A DNA stretch of 64,000 nt from Euwallacea fornicatus (taxonomy: Eukaryota > Arthropoda > Insecta > Coleoptera > Curculionidae), in contig NC_089575.1 of the NCBI RefSeq assembly GCF_040115645.1, forward strand, positions 806,001-870,000. The letters are read 5' to 3'. Shown one piece after another: positions 59,401-64,000 of this stretch. The notes beneath the pieces were generated by a model. That model did not search any database. It was not told the DNA's origin and was given only the letters and a program-made list of their open reading frames with translations. Numbering within the stretch: position 1 is the first letter of the stretch; each line of letters starts with the position of its first letter. A program made the translations under genes and the position numbers.

Positions 59401-60400
59401 AAAATATAAACTGGCAAACAATTCTGCAGTGCGGTAACTCCATTGATTGCAATTATCTATTGTAGACGGACCAAGGGGGAATAAGATTGAGCATAAACAA
59501 TCATAAGGCCGAGCAGATAATTAAAGAAGTTGAGCAAAGACTGAGATTTCCGAACTCCTTTCTGAAATGGATATAATTTCTCTGAATAATTTTGAATAAT
59601 AAAATTTAAAATCATATTCACCTTTGAATGATCTTTCAGAACTATCGAAGTTGTCATAAAAAGGCGGCAGGAAGAGAAAGGATAGAAATTAACATGAAGG
59701 AAGTTGCGAAATAAAAATTTTAGTTGCAATAAAAGACGGGATAAACAGTAATTCGAGGAGACAAATAGAGACAACTACTTCGGGGGTGAATACCCCAATC
59801 AACGTTTAACTGCACTACCTGCCCCGACTGATAACAATGCCACCTATCGGGTGCTGCAGCTAGAATTCAATTAAATAGACGCATATACAAAGCGTTTCCA
59901 AAACAGAAGGCGCGACTTTAAAGGCCCGTTTCTTATCCCAAAATGCGAATAACAGTTCTACCAATATACCTGTGTATGTCCAGAGTTGCTTCATTGGCAC
60001 TATACAGGGCGTCGAATTTCAAACTAAATATCGCTTTTAGCTTAGAAACCTATTTCCTAATATGGCAAACAATGCGAGGTCTTTTCTATTGGGGTAGGCT
60101 TAATTCCACACGTTTTTATGGTAGGAAATGGGCAAATTCGAGGAAAATCAAATTAAAATTGAGGCGTTTCCGATGGTTTTCACAAATAGGTGGGAAACAA
60201 TAACAGATACGAATTCTGGCCATATCACCGTAACTTCTGGCTTCCGGACGTACGTACGACCCTTCGCAAGTCGTACAATGGCGAGGAAACTCCACGTCGG
60301 GGGTTTCACAGGGGGGTTAATTTACGTCACAACTAAGTTTTTTTTCGTACGTCATTTACATACTGCACTCGTGTATTTATTTGCAACAAATTGACCGCTT
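56463..60400. other. Long stretch with no recognised gene
   Basis: Mostly AT-rich with fragments of TA-target transposon ends (CAGGGCGTCGAATTTCAA near 60005). Open frames at 57421-57816 and 58084-58338 show no family resemblance. Confidence 0.35.
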
Positions 60401-60504
60401 TCCCTTCTTCAGGTGACCGAAAACCAACCTCGAAATTGGCGTGGGGAGTAAAATGGGGCCGAGTGGTGCGCACCCCGGCCAAAGGGGCTGGTGGCGGGGT
60501 GTGT

Positions 60505-60540
60505 TATATAACATTTGGATGCTGTTTTCGGGTCCAGTTG
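60505..60540 (+). promoter_or_regulatory. TATA box plus initiator
   Basis: TATATAA at 60505-60511 and CCAGTT with A at 60536, exactly 31 bases from the first T of the TATA box, as in arthropod core promoters. GGTC at +28 partly matches a downstream promoter element. It lies in a GC-rich island. Confidence 0.5.
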
Positions 60541-60652
60541 AAATCTCGGCGGTCTGTAGTCAGGTCTGCGTGTCGGCCTTTCTTCGAAGCGGCTTTCGGC
60601 GTGTGTATCGCGTAAAGTAAAACGGATCGAGATGCGCGCCTTTGCACATCAG
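60536..60652 (+). CDS. Putative first exon of an unidentified + strand gene
   Basis: Starts at the predicted transcription start, is about 117 bp, contains ATG at 60632-60634 with purine at -3 and reads MRAFAHQ up to a CAG/GTAAGG donor (60653). The rest of the gene must lie downstream, perhaps beyond the window; no following exon was recognised by 64000. It could also be a wholly untranslated exon. Confidence 0.42.
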
Positions 60653-61548
60653 GTAAGGAGCCTTTGATACGTGCCGACTATGAGGATGCCGCGTCTTTTG
60701 ATGTAAACAGGTGCACCGTATACGGCGTCATCATCAGTGAAGTGCAATGGTTTCTGTATTGTAATTTGGGCCCCATTTTGAGGCAATTGGCGGCGCGAGG
60801 TTTAATGTACTCGCCGATTTTGGGTTCCTCGTTTGGGTTTTGTTTAATAACGAATCATCTCGGGGAGAAGATGAGAATGTATCTTGAGAGAGAGAAAAAA
60901 ATTAATTTACTATCATAGTATTAAAGCTTAGAGGAAGTGGCGTAAAATCCGTGTCGATACAAGTGAATAAAAGTGAGTGATCTGAGAATTTTCGCATTAG
61001 CAAAACTACCTTTGGATTTCTCATGATTCGGATATGATTAAATGTTAAACTGAGCGATAGCTTTCGTTTTTTTATCAAATTCTTCGGTGAATGCAAAAAA
61101 GCCTCATTTTTATTAAATGCCAACTTCACGGAAACATTTCCTACTGTTGGAACTTACAGTCTAAATCTGTTTTTTCCGCAAATACAACTCCTGTAGGGTG
61201 CCACAAGTTTGCAACGAGCTTAAAATTTCGCAAAAACAGAGAAACGATTCGAAATCCTTCACATAACGCATTATGTACATACTAATACAATTACCCTTCA
61301 AATTTTCTCTATTTGAATAGCATTCTTTCTCACTAACTCTTTTTGATTTCTAAAAATCGAATATGAGAATTGTACAATGAATAGTTAAAATTTGAAAATT
61401 TGTTTTAGGATGGCTCCTGTTTCCTACGGAAATGGCGTGTAATTACATGGCCTATTAACCCTTCGTGAAGGGTTGGATATGAATATGAAAACTTGAACAA
61501 GTAAATCGGATATTTTCCCACCTCCCGAAATTAATATTGTTAATCGTA

Positions 61549-62282
61549 CAGGGTGAACCTCCATAAACTGTGACCATGTGAATGGAATGGCAGTTACAAG
61601 GTCGGTAAAAATGAGACAAAGTTGTGCATTTTAACGCTTATTAAGAATCCAGCTTCAAATTGAATTTATCTGTCGTTATTTCTGAAAGATTTCGCAAAAA
61701 GTGAAAATACGTCAATTTATAATATACATTTGTTCGGAAAAGCTGTCGAACAGACTTTGGTCAAACCAGGACTACTGGCGTTTCATGTGATGCAGCTTTG
61801 CATGATACAAGCAGATAGTTTTTAATGCATCGAAATCCGGCCCGGTGATAGCTAACTTTTTGTCCATGGACACTCTCTCGGTATTTTGCATTATTATCTA
61901 AAGAAAAAACAACCTTTCGAATAATTCGAAAATAAAAAGGAAGGAAAAAAAAGGTTTTTTTCCTTCGTTTTTGTCCTTTCTTTTCCTTTTGTGTTTTCTT
62001 TTTATTAAAAAAAAATTGTTGATCTGTCTTATCGTGTAAAAATCACAATGAAGAAATAAAAAATTAATAAGGAAAAAAAAGGTAATAATTTTTTTCAGTT
62101 AATGGTATAAAATTCTAATGGCGTCCAAAGAAAAAAGTTGTCTATCAGTGTGCACAATCTAGATGATTTAGTGAATATCTGTCAATACCATGCGAAGCGA
62201 TTTTTTGCAAATTTAACCGACCTTGTAACTGTTACCTTTTTAGAAATCCCAATGGTGAGATATGGAAATTTTCAACACCTTG
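61549..62282. mobile_element. Foldback element with GTTACAAGGTCGGT arms
   Basis: CAGGGTGAACC at 61549 after TA; right end CACCTTG near 62282. CAGTTACAAGGTCGGT (61591-61606) recurs inverted at about 62214-62232, both about 42-50 bp from their ends. The centre carries a homopurine/homopyrimidine palindrome near 61928-61990. Confidence 0.6.
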
Positions 62283-63424
62283 TGAAGTTAGGTCAGTACG
62301 TTCACAACAAAAATGATTCAAAGGATTTCTACAATAATAAGCGGTGATAATAAACTTACCAGTAGTTAGTGGTGAGTTTCAGAGTTCATCAAGTGAGCAA
62401 AAACATTTTGCATTTGATCGCTATGTTTTAATCACAATTGTCAGGGACTATTGCAAAAAAAAAATTAAACGAGTATCAAGATTCGTTGCCTAGTATCCCG
62501 TAACTACTAATTATTTAGCTGATATACAAAGAATCCACTTAACAACCTTTCAGATTTCTATCAGATTATTTGTGATTTCATAACAAAATCAATTATGAAG
62601 ATGTATATAAGGTTAATGGAAGTAAATTTCAAACTTAACGAGAACCCTACAGGTTGTCCCAAAAAAACGTGGCGTCATAAAGTGTATTTTACTAAATATC
62701 AGAATCTGAATATTTTTCACATGTTAGAATCCTCTCTTGAGCCTGTGCTGGTTTTTAGATTTTTCGACGTTGGGATGCAGTCACTCAAGACTATGAAATT
62801 TTTTTTTTATTTAGAAATTTGCATTGCCTCATGAAAAATTAATATCGCAGTTAGCTTAAGTTGGATTTTAACAATTTTTAGATGGACTTTCACGTAAGAT
62901 CACCTTAGCAGGCACGAGTACTTGATTAGCCAAAAACACATACAGAATGCTCACAACAATAACTTTAATTTTCACCTTTTCAACTTCAATTTTCTTGATT
63001 TTTTCAAATAGAATGGTGAGTTTTTTTTTATAACGGAAAACGAAAAAAAAAATCAAATATCGTGAACTCGACATCAAATAATGTTATATTTATCTTTGCG
63101 TTGGTGGAATTATTAATTATTTCAGAAAAACCCGTATTCACGGCTAATTGTCTGAGTGGTTTCCATGTGGTTTGTTTTAAGATTTGACAACTCTTTTACG
63201 GTTTTTAGTTCCTTCAAAATCTGCTCATTTTAAAATTGGCTATCAAAATGAAGTATACCCAACAAGAACTTATTAGTATGATTTTTGTAGTTGGTACATG
63301 TGATGGAAATTGTCATTAGCACCTCGGGGTTGCGGATCACGATTTCATAATAGAGGGCATCCTGGTGTAACGAGCCTAGAAAGTCTAAAGAAGCGTTTTG
63401 AACGGACAGAACGTGTTAATTAAA

Positions 63425-63540
63425 AAATATATATATTTAAAATTAGAAACGAAATTAGAATTAAAATTAAAATTAGAACTAAAATTAAAATTAGAATTAA
63501 AATTATAATTAAAATTATAATTAAAAATTATTATAATTTT
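63425..63540. repeat. AAAATTAGAATT-type simple repeat
   Basis: About 115 bp of AAAATTAGAA / AAAATTATAATT units with gradual variation, lying between the inverted DUF4817 copies. Confidence 0.85.
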
Positions 63541-63780
63541 AATTGCGGCAACAGGCGTTCAAAATGTGTTTCGTCATTTTCCAAACACGTTGCAACTCTT
63601 AAGAAGAATAATCTGGCATTAGAAAGCTTTTTCCTAGTAATGCTCTGAAATGACTCTCGAATTTTCAGTTTCATATCTTCGTGCGTTGTTGCTAGTGTTC
63701 TGTAGACATTTGACTTCATTTTGACCCAAAAGAAGTAGCCCAAAGGACTTAAGTCGGAACTCCTTCGTGGCCATGCAACT
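63531..63780 (-). pseudogene. DDE_3 transposase C-terminal fragment
   Basis: Frame 63743-63531 plus its upstream extension has the SPLGYFFW motif where intact members have TPLDFFLW-like sequence, then a helical tail ending CLENDETHFERLLPQ, typical of the C-terminus of this transposase type. The central catalytic part is deleted between the DUF4817-like segment and this piece. Non-functional. Confidence 0.7.
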
Positions 63781-64000
63781 GGACTTAATAGAATTTAATT
63801 TCCCGTCCGTTCAAAACGCTTCTCTAGACTTTCTAAGCTCCTTACATCAGGATGTTCTCTATTAGGAAATCGGAGATGGTAATAAATAGTTTGCATCACA
63901 TGCACCGACTACATCAATCATACTAATAAGTTCCTGTTGAGTATACTTGATTTTAATTTGCATGCTGAATGATAAGAAGTTCTATAATAGACAGATTTCG

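Larger units (their letters stand above)
63247..63985. mobile_element. Inverted, internally deleted DUF4817/DDE transposon copies
   Basis: The left arm (+, 63247-63420) and right arm (-, about 63970-63790) both encode a DUF4817-like N-terminus: KYTQQELISM, VVGACD and RFPNREHPDVRSLESLEKR, the second half clearest in the right arm. The right arm runs on the - strand straight into a DDE_3 C-terminal fragment (63780-63531, DLSPLGYFFWVKMKSNVY), with the catalytic middle absent. Confidence 0.7.

Overview
This is nuclear DNA from an insect, AT-rich and crowded with mobile elements. The evidence is spliced genes with short GT-AG introns, many Tc1/mariner-type relics, an R1-like LINE tail, a Ty3/gypsy retrotransposon and several foldback elements. 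I cannot fix the order from sequence alone. No bacterial features, CRISPR arrays or tRNA genes were seen.

Left third (1-20427). The C-terminal quarter of xanthine dehydrogenase lies on the + strand in four exons (782-8115). Its introns are swollen by three transposon relics, a CU-rich minisatellite and a foldback element carrying a DUF4817-like helix-turn-helix. Tail-to-tail with it, with poly(A) signals only about 35 bp apart, is a large unrecognised - strand gene (20427 to 8352). I assembled six exons whose phases all agree, giving about 2,180 residues of mostly charged, low-complexity protein.

Middle (20428-37850). A transposon-rich gap precedes Tango1 (31221 to 22928, - strand), the ER-exit-site cargo receptor. 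I assembled 17 exons: signal peptide, SH3-like domain, acidic luminal region, membrane helix, coiled coils and proline-rich tail. Exon 12 carries an apparent 1-nt deletion in an A-rich run. Restoring one base makes the total length divisible by three (about 1,375 residues). Upstream lies AT-rich intergenic DNA and a Tc1-like relic.

Right half (37851-64000). A young, intact Ty3/gypsy element (37855-42884) has LTRs identical as far as I can read, a CATA target duplication and one uninterrupted gag-pol frame that starts inside the 5' LTR. The remaining 21 kb has no recognisable host protein gene. It holds at least four foldback elements with TA/CAGG-type ends, degenerate transposases, two GC-richer islands and, at 60505-60652, a TATA-plus-initiator promoter with a short first exon ending in a good splice donor.

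The most interesting points are the unrecognised 2.2-kDa-residue-scale gene (about 2,180 aa), the retrotransposon whose gag start lies inside its LTR with no usual tRNA primer site after it, the family of DUF4817/DDE foldback elements, and the inverted pair of transposon tails that brackets most of the unknown gene.
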